Source of the DNA: Parasphingopyxis marina
Lineage (GTDB): Bacteria; Pseudomonadota; Alphaproteobacteria; Sphingomonadales; Sphingomonadaceae
Assembly (NCBI RefSeq): GCF_014237875.1
Contig: NZ_JACJVJ010000002.1
Coordinates: forward strand, 897,300 to 961,299
Length of the DNA stretch: 64,000 nt
Reading direction: 5' to 3'
Both the position numbers and the translations under genes were made by a program. The notes beneath the pieces are model-generated. The model saw nothing but the letters and a program-made list of their open reading frames with translations. It was not told the origin of the DNA and did not search any database. Of the stretch, positions 1 through 9,469 are shown piece after piece. Each line of letters opens with the position of its first letter. Position 1 is the first letter of the stretch.

Positions 1-984
1 GGATCGCTCACTGTTTCGGCCTTCGGCTATGGCTGTATGGGGCTGAGCCACGCCTATGACACGGCGCCCGAGATCGAACATTCCACAAAGGTGCTGAACA
101 AGGCGCTCGATCTCGGCGTCACCATGCTCGACACCGCAGCGCTTTACGGCTTCGGCAAGAATGAGGAACTGCTCGGCAACGCGGTCATGCACCGCCGGGA
201 CGAGTTCACCCTCGCCAGCAAATGCGTGCTCGACGTGATCGACGGCAAGCGCGGGCTGGACGCCTCTCCCAAGGCCATCGCCAATACGCTGGATGCGGCG
301 CTGAAACGGCTCAAGACCGATTTCATCGATCTCTATTATCTCCACCGGTTCGACAAGAATGTGCCGATCGAGGAATCGATGGGCGCGCTCGTCCGCGCCA
401 AGGAAGACGGCAAGATCGGCGCCATCGGCGTTTCCGAAATGTCGGCGGAAACCATTCGCCGCGCCCATGCCGTTCATCCGCTCGCCGCCGTGCAGAGCGA
501 ATATTCGCCGGTCGTTCGCAATCCGGAAATCGCCGTGCTCGACGCCTGCGAGGAACTCGGCATCGGTTTCGTCGCCTTTTCGCCGACGGCGCGCGGGCTG
601 CTCGCCGATTCCATCCATGACGACAATTATGCCGAAGGCGATCTACGCGCTGCGATGCCGCGCTTCACCGAGCCGCTGCTGAGCCACAATCTGAAGGCGG
701 TGGCGAAGTTCAACGCGCTCGCCGCAGAACTTGGCCATACCCCCGCGCAGCTTTCGCTTGCCTGGGTATCGGCTCGCCGCCCCTTCATCGTGCCGATCGC
801 CGGTACGCGCAGTTTCGAGCATCTTGAGGAGAATATTGCCGCTACGGAAATAAGGCTTTCCGAGGAGTCGATCTTGGAGATCGAAAAGATTTTTTCCGGC
901 GACGCGATCAGGGGTCCGCGTTATGCGGCTGTTCCGCAGTCGCAAATCGACACCGAAACCTTCGCCGATGAGGAGCTTGCCTAG
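1..984 (+). CDS. Aldo/keto reductase, 5' end cut by the window
   Basis: NAD(P)H-dependent reductase of aldehydes or ketones, soluble TIM barrel. The reading frame is open from base 1 and reads GSLTVSAFGYGCMG, the family's first strand, so only about a dozen N-terminal residues lie outside and the ATG at 37 is internal. The catalytic tetrad is visible: Asp and Tyr in LDTAALYG, Lys in LASKC, His in YYLHRFD. The C-terminal part carries the cofactor-binding PIAGTRS stretch. The stop is 2 bases before purU, so it is the first visible gene of the C1 operon. Substrate unknown; a role in aldehyde detoxification would fit the neighbours but is inference. Confidence 0.85.
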   Translation, partial: GSLTVSAFGYGCMGLSHAYDTAPEIEHSTKVLNKALDLGVTMLDTAALYGFGKNEELLGNAVMHRRDEFTLASKCVLDVIDGKRGLDASPKAIANTLDAALKRLKTDFIDLYYLHRFDKNVPIEESMGALVRAKEDGKIGAIGVSEMSAETIRRAHAVHPLAAVQSEYSPVVRNPEIAVLDACEELGIGFVAFSPTARGLLADSIHDDNYAEGDLRAAMPRFTEPLLSHNLKAVAKFNALAAELGHTPAQLSLAWVSARRPFIVPIAGTRSFEHLEENIAATEIRLSEESILEIEKIFSGDAIRGPRYAAVPQSQIDTETFADEELA

Positions 985-986
985 GC

Positions 987-1850
987 ATGACCGCCCCCAA
1001 TTTCATCCTGACCTTTTCCTGCCAGGACCAGGTCGGCATCGTCGCGACGGTGACCGGAAAGCTTGCCGAGCTTGAAGGCTTCATCCTCGACAGCCAGCAA
1101 TATGCCGATCTCGATCAGGGGCGCTTTTTCATGCGCATCGTCTTCCAGAAGGGCGGCGACGCTTTCCCCGAAGACACCGCGGCCCTGCGCGCGGCGATGG
1201 CGCCGATCGCAAAGCAATTCGATTTCCGCTGGTCGCTGACCGACAGCGAAGACAAGCCGCGTATCGTGATCGCCGTGTCGCAGGGCACCCACTGCCTCAA
1301 CGCGCTGCTGCATCGCTGGAAATCCGGTTTCCTGCCGATCGAGCCGGTCGCCGTCATCTCGAACCACGAAACCTGCCGCTCGCTTACCGAATGGCACGGC
1401 GTGCCGTTCCACTATCTGCCGGTCACCAACGAAAATCGCGCCGAACAGGAAGCGGCGATCCTCGACCTGATGGAGGGCTCAAACGCCGAATATCTGGTGC
1501 TTGCCCGTTATATGCAGATCCTGTCGGACGATTTCAGCACCAAGCTTTCCGGCCGCTGCATCAACATCCATCACAGCTTCCTGCCCGGCTTCAAGGGCGC
1601 GAAACCCTATCACCAGGCGCATGAGCGCGGCGTGAAACTGATCGGAGCGACCGCGCATTTCGTGACGCCGGACCTCGACGAAGGGCCGATCATCGAACAG
1701 CAGGTCGAGCGCGTCGACCATCGCGCCACGGCGGACTTCATGGCCCGCATCGGCCGCGACATCGAAGCGCAGACCCTGGCGCGCGCGATCCACTGGGTTG
1801 CCGAGCGGCGCGTGATCCTCAACGGCAAGCGCACGGTGGTGTTCCGGTGA
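987..1850 (+). CDS. purU: Formyltetrahydrofolate deformylase PurU
   Basis: Hydrolyses 10-formyl-tetrahydrofolate to formate and free tetrahydrofolate in the cytoplasm. The 287 residues match the family length: an N-terminal ACT domain (about 7-85) and a formyltransferase fold whose signature INIHHSFLPGFKGAKPY carries the catalytic His, with the conserved DLDEGPIIEQ stretch near residue 235. Its stop overlaps the fghA start. Placement directly ahead of S-formylglutathione hydrolase and formate dehydrogenase means the formate it makes can be oxidised on the spot. Together with folD at 41322 it would complete a folate-linked route for methyl groups taken from methoxylated aromatics; that role is inference. 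Confidence 0.95.
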   Translation: MTAPNFILTFSCQDQVGIVATVTGKLAELEGFILDSQQYADLDQGRFFMRIVFQKGGDAFPEDTAALRAAMAPIAKQFDFRWSLTDSEDKPRIVIAVSQGTHCLNALLHRWKSGFLPIEPVAVISNHETCRSLTEWHGVPFHYLPVTNENRAEQEAAILDLMEGSNAEYLVLARYMQILSDDFSTKLSGRCINIHHSFLPGFKGAKPYHQAHERGVKLIGATAHFVTPDLDEGPIIEQQVERVDHRATADFMARIGRDIEAQTLARAIHWVAERRVILNGKRTVVFR

Positions 1851-2686
1851 CCTTCGAGACCGTTTCCGAGAACAAGGCGTTCGGCGGAACGCAGGGCGTC
1901 TATTCGCATGCCAGCGGCGAGACGGGCACGCCGATGACCTTTTCGGTTTTCGTACCGGACCATGCGGACGGCGCGAAGCTGCCGGTCCTCTGGTATCTGT
2001 CCGGTCTCACCTGCACCTATGCCAATGTCACCGAAAAGGGCGAATTTCGCGCGGCCTGCGCCGAGCAGGGCATCATTTTCGTCGCTCCCGACACAAGCCC
2101 GCGCGGCGACGACGTGCCCGATGACGAGGCCTATGATTTCGGCAAGGGCGCGGGCTTTTATGTCGATGCGACCGAAAGCCCCTGGGCCGCCAATTTCCGC
2201 ATGAAGAGCTATATCGAGGCCGAGCTTCCCGCGTTGATCGCCGAACGCTTTCCCGCCGCCGATATGACGCGGCAGGGCATTACCGGTCATTCGATGGGCG
2301 GCCATGGCGCGCTCACCATCGCGCTGCGCAGCCCCGACCGCTTCCGCAGCGTTTCGGCCTTCGCGCCGATCGTCTCGCCGCTCAATTGCCCCTGGGGCGA
2401 AAAGGCGTTGACCGGCTATATCGGCGCGGACCGTGCGGACTGGCGTTCCTATGATGCCTGCGCGCTGATCGAGGACGGCGCCCGCCTGCCCGATATTCTC
2501 GTCGACCAGGGATTGGCCGATAATTTCCTCGAAGAGCAGCTGAAGCCGGAACTCCTGGAAAAGGCCTGCGCCGACGCCGGTATCGCGCTCACTTTGAATA
2601 GGCGCGAGGGCTATGATCACAGCTATTATTTCATCTCGACCTTCATGGCCGATCATGTGCGCTGGCACGCGGAGAGGCTGAAATGA
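1847..2686 (+). CDS. fghA: S-formylglutathione hydrolase
   Basis: Hydrolyses S-formylglutathione to glutathione and formate, the second step of glutathione-dependent formaldehyde oxidation; partner enzyme adhC lies at 12378. The alpha/beta-hydrolase (esterase D) fold has the nucleophile in GHSMGGHG near residue 145, a catalytic Asp around 225 and the His in YDHSYYF near 258. At 279 residues it has normal length. The start is GTG at 1847, read from the GTGA that overlaps the purU stop by 4 bases, so translation is probably coupled. The next gene, fdsG, overlaps its stop in the same way. Confidence 0.95.
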   Translation: MTFETVSENKAFGGTQGVYSHASGETGTPMTFSVFVPDHADGAKLPVLWYLSGLTCTYANVTEKGEFRAACAEQGIIFVAPDTSPRGDDVPDDEAYDFGKGAGFYVDATESPWAANFRMKSYIEAELPALIAERFPAADMTRQGITGHSMGGHGALTIALRSPDRFRSVSAFAPIVSPLNCPWGEKALTGYIGADRADWRSYDACALIEDGARLPDILVDQGLADNFLEEQLKPELLEKACADAGIALTLNRREGYDHSYYFISTFMADHVRWHAERLK

Positions 2687-3135
2687 CGACCGCCACGACC
2701 ACAAACACACAGCGCGAAAATCCGCGGCTCGACGAAATTATCGCCGCGCATCAGGGGCGCGAAGCGCCGCTGATGCCGATCCTCAACGATGTGCAGGCAG
2801 AATTCGGCTGCGTTTCCGAGGACACAAAGCGGCATATCGCCGAGGCGCTGAACCTGACGCGCGCCGAAGTGCACGGCATGGTGAGCTTCTATCACGATTA
2901 TCACGAAACCAAGGCAACGCTGCCGATCCTCAAACTGTGCCGGGCCGAAGCCTGTCAGTCGCGCGGATCCGAAGCGCTCGCCGCCAAGGCCGAAGCGATG
3001 GCCAATGGCCGGGCGGAGATCGAATCGGTGTACTGCCTCGGCCTGTGCAGCGTCGGCCCCAATGCGATGATAGGCGGGAGCGTCCATGCCCGGCTCGACG
3101 AACCGGCGCTCGAAGCGCTGATCCGGGAGCTATAG
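2683..3135 (+). CDS. fdsG: Formate dehydrogenase gamma subunit (NuoE-like)
   Basis: Small [2Fe-2S] subunit of the soluble NAD-dependent molybdenum formate dehydrogenase. It resembles the 24-kDa subunit of complex I: an N-terminal helical part with the NDVQAEFGCVS and VHGMVSFYHDY stretches, then a thioredoxin-like domain with cluster cysteines in LCRAEACQSRG and YCLGLCSVGPN. 150 residues is typical. The ATG overlaps the fghA stop by 4 bases. It passes electrons between the FdsA iron-sulphur chain and the FdsB flavin site; assignment follows from order and homology. Confidence 0.95.
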   Translation: MTTATTTNTQRENPRLDEIIAAHQGREAPLMPILNDVQAEFGCVSEDTKRHIAEALNLTRAEVHGMVSFYHDYHETKATLPILKLCRAEACQSRGSEALAAKAEAMANGRAEIESVYCLGLCSVGPNAMIGGSVHARLDEPALEALIREL

Positions 3136-3138
3136 GCC

Positions 3139-4674
3139 ATGCGTATCGCCATATCCGACGACGCGCTCGCCATCGCCTGCGGCGCCGACAAACTGGCAGA
3201 AGCCTTCGCCAAGGCCGCGCCCGACGCCGAGATCGTCCGCACATCCAGCTGGGGCATGCAATGGCTCGAACCGCTGGTCGATATCGACGGCATGGGCTTC
3301 GGCCCGGCGACGCCCGGCGACGTCGCCGCGATCCTCGATGGATCTTCGGACAAGGCGATCGGCAAGATCGAAGACCACCCGTTCATTGCGAAGCAGCAGC
3401 GACTGACCTTCGCGCGTGCCGGCAAGACGCAGCCATTAAGCCTTGAAGACTATAGTGAAACTGGCGGCTGGGCGGGACTGAAGAAAGCCCATGAAATCGG
3501 CCCCGAGGCGACCATAGAGATGGTCACCGAATCCGGCCTGCGCGGCCGCGGCGGGGCGGGCTTCCCGGCCGGGATCAAGTGGAAGACGGTCGCCGGCGCG
3601 ATTGCCGACCAGAAATATATCGTCTGCAACGCGGACGAAGGCGACAGCGGCACCTTTGCCGATCGCATGCTGATGGAAGGCGATCCCTATTGCCTGATCG
3701 AGGGCATGGCGATCGCCGGCCACGCGGTCGGCGCGACCAAAGGCTATATCTATCTGCGGTCCGAATATCCGCACGCGGTCGCCAAGATGGACGCCGCGAT
3801 CAAGGCCTCGGCGCATCTCGTTTCGCCGTTCGAACTGGAAGTGCGCGTTGGCGCGGGCGCCTATGTCTGCGGCGAGGAAACCTCACTCCTCAACAGCCTG
3901 GAGGGCAAGCGCGGCGAAGTGCGCGCCAAGCCTCCCCTGCCCGCGCTCGAAGGCCTGTTCGGCAAGCCCACGGTCGTCAACAATGTCCTCACCCTCGCCG
4001 CCGTGCCTTACGTGCTCGCCGAGGGTGCGAAAGCCTATGCGGACTATGGCATGGGCCGGTCGCGCGGCACGATGCCGGTCCAGCTTGCCGGAAACATCAA
4101 ACATGGCGGGCTCTACGAAATCGCCTTCGGCATCACACTGGGCGAGCTTGTCGAGGAGATCGGCGGCGGCACGGACAGCGGGCGGCCGGTGAAAGCCGTG
4201 CAGGTCGGCGGCCCGCTGGGCGCCTATTTCCCGCCTTCGATGTTCCACCTGCCGTTCGACTATGAAGCCTTTACCGAAGCCGACGGCCTGATCGGCCATG
4301 GCGGCATCGTAGTGTTCGACGACACCGCCGACATGCTGAACCAGGCCCATTTCGCGATGGAATTCTGCGCCGTCGAAAGCTGCGGCAAGTGCACGCCCTG
4401 CCGCATCGGCGCGGTGCGCGGCCAGGAAACGCTGGAGCGCATCCGGGCCGGCGGCCGCGGAGCCGGCGCTTTCGAAGCGCTGCCCCAGATGCACAATGCG
4501 AAGTCCGCCGAGCGCAGCCTCGAGGACGAAGTCGTGCTGCTGACCGATCTTTGCGAAACGATGAAGTTCGGCTCGCTCTGCGCGCTGGGCGGGTTCACCC
4601 CCTATCCGGTGATGAGCGCGCTGACCCACTGGCCGGAAGATTTCGGGATCAGGGAAACGGAAGCCGCCGAATGA
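3139..4674 (+). CDS. fdsB: Formate dehydrogenase beta subunit (NuoF-like, NAD and FMN binding)
   Basis: Diaphorase subunit that reduces NAD+ in the soluble formate dehydrogenase complex. Residues 1-100 form a thioredoxin-like N-terminal domain found in FdsB but not in NuoF. The 51-kDa core follows, with the glycine-rich NADH site GRGGAGFPAGIKW near 135, the FMN region NADEGDSGTF near 167, and the [4Fe-4S] ligands ESCGKCTPCR near 413. The 511-residue length is as expected. It lies 3 bases after fdsG and overlaps mobA by 4. Confidence 0.95.
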   Translation: MRIAISDDALAIACGADKLAEAFAKAAPDAEIVRTSSWGMQWLEPLVDIDGMGFGPATPGDVAAILDGSSDKAIGKIEDHPFIAKQQRLTFARAGKTQPLSLEDYSETGGWAGLKKAHEIGPEATIEMVTESGLRGRGGAGFPAGIKWKTVAGAIADQKYIVCNADEGDSGTFADRMLMEGDPYCLIEGMAIAGHAVGATKGYIYLRSEYPHAVAKMDAAIKASAHLVSPFELEVRVGAGAYVCGEETSLLNSLEGKRGEVRAKPPLPALEGLFGKPTVVNNVLTLAAVPYVLAEGAKAYADYGMGRSRGTMPVQLAGNIKHGGLYEIAFGITLGELVEEIGGGTDSGRPVKAVQVGGPLGAYFPPSMFHLPFDYEAFTEADGLIGHGGIVVFDDTADMLNQAHFAMEFCAVESCGKCTPCRIGAVRGQETLERIRAGGRGAGAFEALPQMHNAKSAERSLEDEVVLLTDLCETMKFGSLCALGGFTPYPVMSALTHWPEDFGIRETEAAE

Positions 4675-5204
4675 CGAGATTGGGCGCCATCCTTGCGGGC
4701 GGAAAATCCTCCCGCTTCGGGTCGGACAAGGCCGAAGCGATGCTCGACGGGCGGCCGCTGGTCGAGCATGTGTTCGCCGGCCTGCGCAACCAGTGCGACG
4801 AGATCGTACTGTGCGGGCGCGAGCGCGAGGGCATGACATCCCTTCCCGACCGCCCCGGCCCCGATCAGGGCCCGCTCGGCGGCCTCAATGCGGCACTCCA
4901 CCATGCTGCCGAGCGCGGCCATGACGAGGTGTTGAGCGCGGCCTGCGACAATGCCGGCCTGCCCGCCGACCTCGCCGATCAGCTTTCCCCGCCCCCCGCC
5001 TATGCGGACGGCCAGCCGGTAATCGGGCTGTGGCCCGCGCATCTCGCGCCGCTGCTCGACGACTGGATGGCGCGGCAGGATAATCGCGCGATGATGGGAT
5101 GGATCGACGCCTGCGGCGCGCGTTCGGTGCGCCTTAAGGAAAAACCTGCTAATATCAATCAACCCGAAGATCTTACGGAACTGGAGGATCGCCATGGGCT
5201 ATGA
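4671..5204 (+). CDS. mobA: Molybdenum cofactor guanylyltransferase MobA, inserted in the fds operon
   Basis: Attaches GMP to molybdopterin to build the bis-MGD cofactor that FdsA needs. The 177-residue protein opens with the nucleotidyltransferase motif LGAILAGGKSSRFGSDKA; the phosphate loop and Lys are intact, and DQGPLGGLNAAL near 65 is also typical. The usual LxxxDxP acidic motif appears as SAACDNAGLP, with Asn where Met or Thr is common. The ATG is read from an ATGA overlap with fdsB, and the 3' end overlaps fdsA by 11 bases. Known fds operons often end in fdsC/fdhD and fdsD; a mobA between the beta and alpha genes is less usual and suggests cofactor supply matched to apo-enzyme. Confidence 0.9.
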   Translation: MTRLGAILAGGKSSRFGSDKAEAMLDGRPLVEHVFAGLRNQCDEIVLCGREREGMTSLPDRPGPDQGPLGGLNAALHHAAERGHDEVLSAACDNAGLPADLADQLSPPPAYADGQPVIGLWPAHLAPLLDDWMARQDNRAMMGWIDACGARSVRLKEKPANINQPEDLTELEDRHGL

Positions 5205-8043
5205 ACCGCAAAAGGATTTCGGCACGCCTGCGAGCCGATCCGAGAAAATGGTCACCCTGACCATCGACGGCGAGCAAGTGACCGTACCCGAAGGATCGAG
5301 CGTGATGCGCGCGGCCGCGGAGATGAACACCCATATCCCCAAACTCTGCGCGACCGATAACATGAAATCGTTCGGCTCGTGCCGGATGTGCCTCGTCGAG
5401 ATCGAGGGCGCGCGCGGAACCCCGGCATCCTGCACGACGCCCGCTGCCGAAGGCATGGTCGTCCGCACCCAGACGCCGAAGATCGAAAAGCTGCGCCGCG
5501 GCGTGATGGAACTTTACATCTCCGATCACCCGCTCGATTGCCTGACCTGCTCCGCCAATAACGATTGCGAACTGCAGGACGAAGCCGCCGCCGTCGGCCT
5601 GCGCGACGTGCGCTACGGCTATGAGGGCGAGAACCATCTCGAGCTCGAGACCGACAGCTCCAACCCCTATTTCGATTTCGATCCTTCGAAATGCATCGTC
5701 TGTTCGCGCTGCGTGCGCGCCTGTGACGAGGTGCAGGGCACCCTCGCGCTCGCCATCGAGGGCCGCGGTTTCGAATCCAAGGTTTCCGCCGGCACGCCGA
5801 TGGATGACTTTATGTCGAGCGAATGCGTTTCGTGCGGCGCCTGCGTGCAGGCCTGCCCGACCGCGACCCTGCAGGAGAAATCCGTCAAGGAAATCGGCCT
5901 GCCCGACAAGGCGGTCGTCACCACCTGCGCCTATTGCGGCGTCGGCTGCACCTTCCGCGCCGAAATGCGCGGCGAGCAGCTGGTGCGCATGGTGCCGTGG
6001 AAGGACGGCAAGGCCAATCGCGGGCACAGCTGCGTGAAGGGCCGTTTCGCCTGGGGCTATGCAAACCATCAGGAACGCATTCTCAACCCGATGGTCCGCG
6101 AGAGCATCGACCAGCCCTGGCGCGAAGTCAGCTGGGAAGAAGCGCTCACCCATGCGGCCTCCGAGATCAAGCGCATCCAGCAAAAATACGGCACGCGGTC
6201 GGTCGGCGGTATCACCTCGAGCCGCTGCACCAACGAGGAAACCTTCCTCGTCCAGAAGCTGATCCGTGCCGGTTTCCACAATAACAATGTCGATACCTGT
6301 GCCCGGGTCTGCCATTCGCCGACCGGCTATGGCCTCAAGACGACCTTCGGCACATCGGCGGGTACGCAGGATTTCGACAGCGTGGAGGAGAGCGATGTCA
6401 TCCTCGTTTGCGGCGCCAACCCGACCGACGCGCATCCGGTGTTTGCGAGCCGGATGAAGAAGCGGCTGCGCGAAGGCGCGAAGCTGATCGTCATCGATCC
6501 GCGCCGCATCGACCTTGTCCGCACGCCGCATGTCGAGGCCGATCATCATCTCCCGCTCCAGCCCGGCACCAATGTCGCCGTTCTGACCAGCCTCGCCCAT
6601 GTCATCGTCACCGAAGGCCTGGCCGATGAGGATTTCATCCGCGAACGCTGCGACTGGGACGAATATCAGGATTGGGCGGCGTTCGTGTCCGACGAAACCC
6701 ATTCGCCGGAGCGTCTGGAAGCCGTGACCAAGGTTCCGGCCGAAACACTGCGTGAAGCGGCGCGGCTTTTCGCCACAGGCGGCAACGGCGCGATCTATTA
6801 CGGCCTTGGCGTGACCGAACACTCGCAGGGTTCGTCGACCGTCATGGCGATCGCCAACCTCGCCATGGTGACCGGCAATATCGGCCGCAAGGGCGTCGGC
6901 GTGAACCCGCTACGCGGCCAGAATAATGTGCAGGGCGCCTGCGACATGGGCAGCTTCCCGCACGAACTGCCCGGCTATCGCCATATTTCGGACGACGAGA
7001 CGCGCAAGCTGTTCGAAGACGATTGGGGCGTCGAGCTCGATCCCGAACCCGGCCTGCGCATCCCCAACATGCTCGATGCCGCCACCGACGGCGCCTTCAA
7101 GGCGATCTATGTGCAGGGCGAGGACATCCTCCAGTCCGATCCCAACACCAAGCACGTCGCGGCCGGCCTCGAAGCCATGGAATGCGTGATCGTCCACGAT
7201 CTCTTCCTGAATGAAACCGCCAATTACGCGCATATCTTCCTGCCCGGTTCGACCTTCCTCGAGAAGAACGGCACCTTCACCAATGCCGAGCGGCGCATCC
7301 AGCTCGTTCGCCGCGTGATGGAACCGATGAACGGCTATGAGGACTGGGAAGTGACGCAGGAGCTCGCGCGCGCGATGGGCCTCGACTGGAATTACACCCA
7401 CCCCTCGCAGATCATGGACGAGATCGCCCGCCTGACCCCGACCTTCGCCGGCGTCAGCTTCGACAAGATCGACGAGCTGGGATCCATCCAGTGGCCCGCC
7501 AACGACGCCACGCCCGAAGGCACGCCGGTCATGCATGAAGCAGGCTTTGTGCGCGGCAAGGGCAAGTTCGTCGTCACCGACTATGTGCCGACCGACGAGA
7601 AGACCGGGCCGCGTTTCCCGCTGCTGCTCACCACGGGGCGTATCCTGTCGCAGTACAATGTCGGCGCGCAGACCCGGCGGACGGAAAATTCCCGCTGGCA
7701 CGAGGAGGATATCCTCGAAATGCATCCTTCGGACGCCGAAAATCGCGGCCTGAAAACCGGCGACTGGACCAAACTCGCCAGCCGCTCGGGCGAAACCACA
7801 TTGCGGCTGCTCGTCACCGATCGGGTTGCGCCGGGCGTCGTCTACACGACCTTCCACCACCCGGCGACGCAGGCCAATGTCGTTACCACCGACTATTCGG
7901 ACTGGGCGACCAACTGCCCGGAATATAAGGTAACCGCGGTGCAGATCACGCCGTCCAACGGACCGACCGACTGGCAGGAAAGCTATGAGGACTTGGCCGA
8001 ACGTTCGCGCCGGATCGCGGAAACCGTGGAAGCGGCCGAATGA
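5194..8043 (+). CDS. fdsA: Formate dehydrogenase alpha subunit (molybdopterin, Fe-S)
   Basis: Catalytic subunit that oxidises formate to CO2. Of 949 residues, the first 100 form a [2Fe-2S] plant-type domain (cysteines in CATDNMKSFGSCRMC), followed by a Cys-rich linker, two [4Fe-4S] motifs (CIVCSRCVRAC and CVSCGACVQAC) and a further cluster in CAYCGVGC. The bis-MGD domain has the molybdenum ligand at Cys373 in RVCHSPTG, a cysteine and not selenocysteine. The ATG has a good GGAGG ribosome site 6 bases upstream, inside mobA. It receives electrons in the cytoplasm and hands them to FdsG and FdsB. Confidence 0.96.
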   Translation: MGYEPQKDFGTPASRSEKMVTLTIDGEQVTVPEGSSVMRAAAEMNTHIPKLCATDNMKSFGSCRMCLVEIEGARGTPASCTTPAAEGMVVRTQTPKIEKLRRGVMELYISDHPLDCLTCSANNDCELQDEAAAVGLRDVRYGYEGENHLELETDSSNPYFDFDPSKCIVCSRCVRACDEVQGTLALAIEGRGFESKVSAGTPMDDFMSSECVSCGACVQACPTATLQEKSVKEIGLPDKAVVTTCAYCGVGCTFRAEMRGEQLVRMVPWKDGKANRGHSCVKGRFAWGYANHQERILNPMVRESIDQPWREVSWEEALTHAASEIKRIQQKYGTRSVGGITSSRCTNEETFLVQKLIRAGFHNNNVDTCARVCHSPTGYGLKTTFGTSAGTQDFDSVEESDVILVCGANPTDAHPVFASRMKKRLREGAKLIVIDPRRIDLVRTPHVEADHHLPLQPGTNVAVLTSLAHVIVTEGLADEDFIRERCDWDEYQDWAAFVSDETHSPERLEAVTKVPAETLREAARLFATGGNGAIYYGLGVTEHSQGSSTVMAIANLAMVTGNIGRKGVGVNPLRGQNNVQGACDMGSFPHELPGYRHISDDETRKLFEDDWGVELDPEPGLRIPNMLDAATDGAFKAIYVQGEDILQSDPNTKHVAAGLEAMECVIVHDLFLNETANYAHIFLPGSTFLEKNGTFTNAERRIQLVRRVMEPMNGYEDWEVTQELARAMGLDWNYTHPSQIMDEIARLTPTFAGVSFDKIDELGSIQWPANDATPEGTPVMHEAGFVRGKGKFVVTDYVPTDEKTGPRFPLLLTTGRILSQYNVGAQTRRTENSRWHEEDILEMHPSDAENRGLKTGDWTKLASRSGETTLRLLVTDRVAPGVVYTTFHHPATQANVVTTDYSDWATNCPEYKVTAVQITPSNGPTDWQESYEDLAERSRRIAETVEAAE

Positions 8044-8327
8044 ACTCGCTCGAGCATCTCGTCTATATGGCGAACCAGATCGCGCGAAACTTCGCGACAA
8101 TGAACGATGTCGATGCGAGCGCCGCTGTGGCCGATCATATCGCCAGTTTCTGGGATCCGCGGATGAAACAGATGATCTTCGATTATCTGGATGATGATGG
8201 GCAGGAGCTTTCGCCGGTCGCCCATAGCGCGATCGTGCAACTGCAAAGCAAGGGGGCACCGCCTCCGCAAACGCGCGCGACCGAATTCAATGCCGTCGAC
8301 GAAGGCGGCCGTTCGGACGCGGGTTGA
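8040..8327 (+). CDS. fdsD: Formate dehydrogenase delta subunit
   Basis: Small accessory subunit of the soluble formate dehydrogenase, needed for assembly or stability in characterised relatives. The 95-residue product has the family pattern: VYMANQIARNF at 8-18, a central AVADHIASFWDPRM and the acidic FDYLDDDGQELSPV. It overlaps the fdsA stop by 4 bases and closes the fds operon. The last 25 residues are low-complexity. No terminator is visible in the 62 bases to the next gene. Confidence 0.92.
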   Translation: MNSLEHLVYMANQIARNFATMNDVDASAAVADHIASFWDPRMKQMIFDYLDDDGQELSPVAHSAIVQLQSKGAPPPQTRATEFNAVDEGGRSDAG

Positions 8328-8389
8328 TATTCCATTGCGCTCTCGCCTCTTGCCGTCGATACAGACGCAATGAGGCGGAGGGGTAATCA

Positions 8390-9469
8390 GTGAACGATTA
8401 CGGATCACCGAGCGGCTTCGTGCGGCGCTGTTTCGCGGTGCTTGCCATCGTGGCCTTTGCCGCGGCCGTGCTCGCCCTCAGCGAGCTTCTGATGATGATC
8501 TTCGCAGCGGTCGTGATCGCCGTCATCGTGCGCGCAATCGCGCGGATATTTCTGCGCTTCGGCATTCCCGAGGGGTTCGCCGTCACCCTCGCCGTGTTTT
8601 CGCTGCTCAGTATATTGACCGGGCTGACATGGACCTTTGGCGGCCTCGTCGCTTCGCAATTCGCCGCGCTGCTCGCCCGCATTCCCGAGGCGATCGATGC
8701 GACCCAGCAAACTTTCGACGGCTGGGGCATCGACTATGATGTCCGCCAGGCGGCCGCCGACATCTCCGAACAGATGCAGGGCATGACGTCGCAGGCCGGC
8801 AGCTTCGCGCTTTCGGCGGGCGGCGTCGTCACCAATATCCTGCTGATCCTCGCCGGCGCGATCTTCTTCGCCGCCCAGCCCGAACTGTATCGCCAGGGAT
8901 TGATGCGGCTCGTCCCCAAGGACCGCGAAGAGGTCGCCGAAACCGCCTTCGCCGATAGCGGCCGCGCGCTCGGCCTCTGGCTGCAGGCGCAGATCCTTTC
9001 CTCGATCGTCGTCGTCATCCTCACCTATATCGGTCTCGTTCTCGTCGGCGTGCCTTCGGCCGCGGCGCTGGCGATCATCGCCGGCCTGCTCGATTTCATT
9101 CCCTTTATCGGCCCGGTGATCGCCGGCATCCCCGCGGTGCTGATCGCCTTCAGCGTCAGCCCCTCGACCGCGCTGTGGACGGTCGGCGTCTATGTCGTCA
9201 TCCAGCAGTTGCAGGGCAATATCCTCCAACCGCTGATCCAGAAGCGCTCGGTCGATCTCTCCCCCGCCGTGCTGCTGTTCGCGGTCGTCGCGGCGGGCAG
9301 CCTGTTCGGGCTGATCGGCGTGATCCTGTCGGCGCCGCTCACCGTAGTCGGCTTCGTCCTCATCCAGCGTCTCTATATCGAGCAGGTGCTGGGCAAAGAG
9401 GCGAAAACGCCGGGACCGGGCGGCCTTGGAGACGAAGCGCCCGCCAAAGCCGCGAGCGAAGAGGCCTAG
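8390..9469 (+). CDS. AI-2E/PerM family membrane transporter
   Basis: Multi-pass inner-membrane protein of the AI-2 exporter/PerM family. Across 359 residues about eight hydrophobic segments are visible: paired helices near 14-60, one near 68-95, a long soluble loop around 100-150, then the C-terminal block with family motifs PFIGPVIAGIPAV and IQQLQGNILQPLI. The start is GTG at 8390, preceded by GGCGGAGGGG. Substrate is unknown and members are rarely characterised. It may be cotranscribed with fdsD (62-base gap). Its TAG stop lies in a CTAG shared with fdhD on the other strand. Confidence 0.85.
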   Translation: MNDYGSPSGFVRRCFAVLAIVAFAAAVLALSELLMMIFAAVVIAVIVRAIARIFLRFGIPEGFAVTLAVFSLLSILTGLTWTFGGLVASQFAALLARIPEAIDATQQTFDGWGIDYDVRQAAADISEQMQGMTSQAGSFALSAGGVVTNILLILAGAIFFAAQPELYRQGLMRLVPKDREEVAETAFADSGRALGLWLQAQILSSIVVVILTYIGLVLVGVPSAAALAIIAGLLDFIPFIGPVIAGIPAVLIAFSVSPSTALWTVGVYVVIQQLQGNILQPLIQKRSVDLSPAVLLFAVVAAGSLFGLIGVILSAPLTVVGFVLIQRLYIEQVLGKEAKTPGPGGLGDEAPAKAASEEA

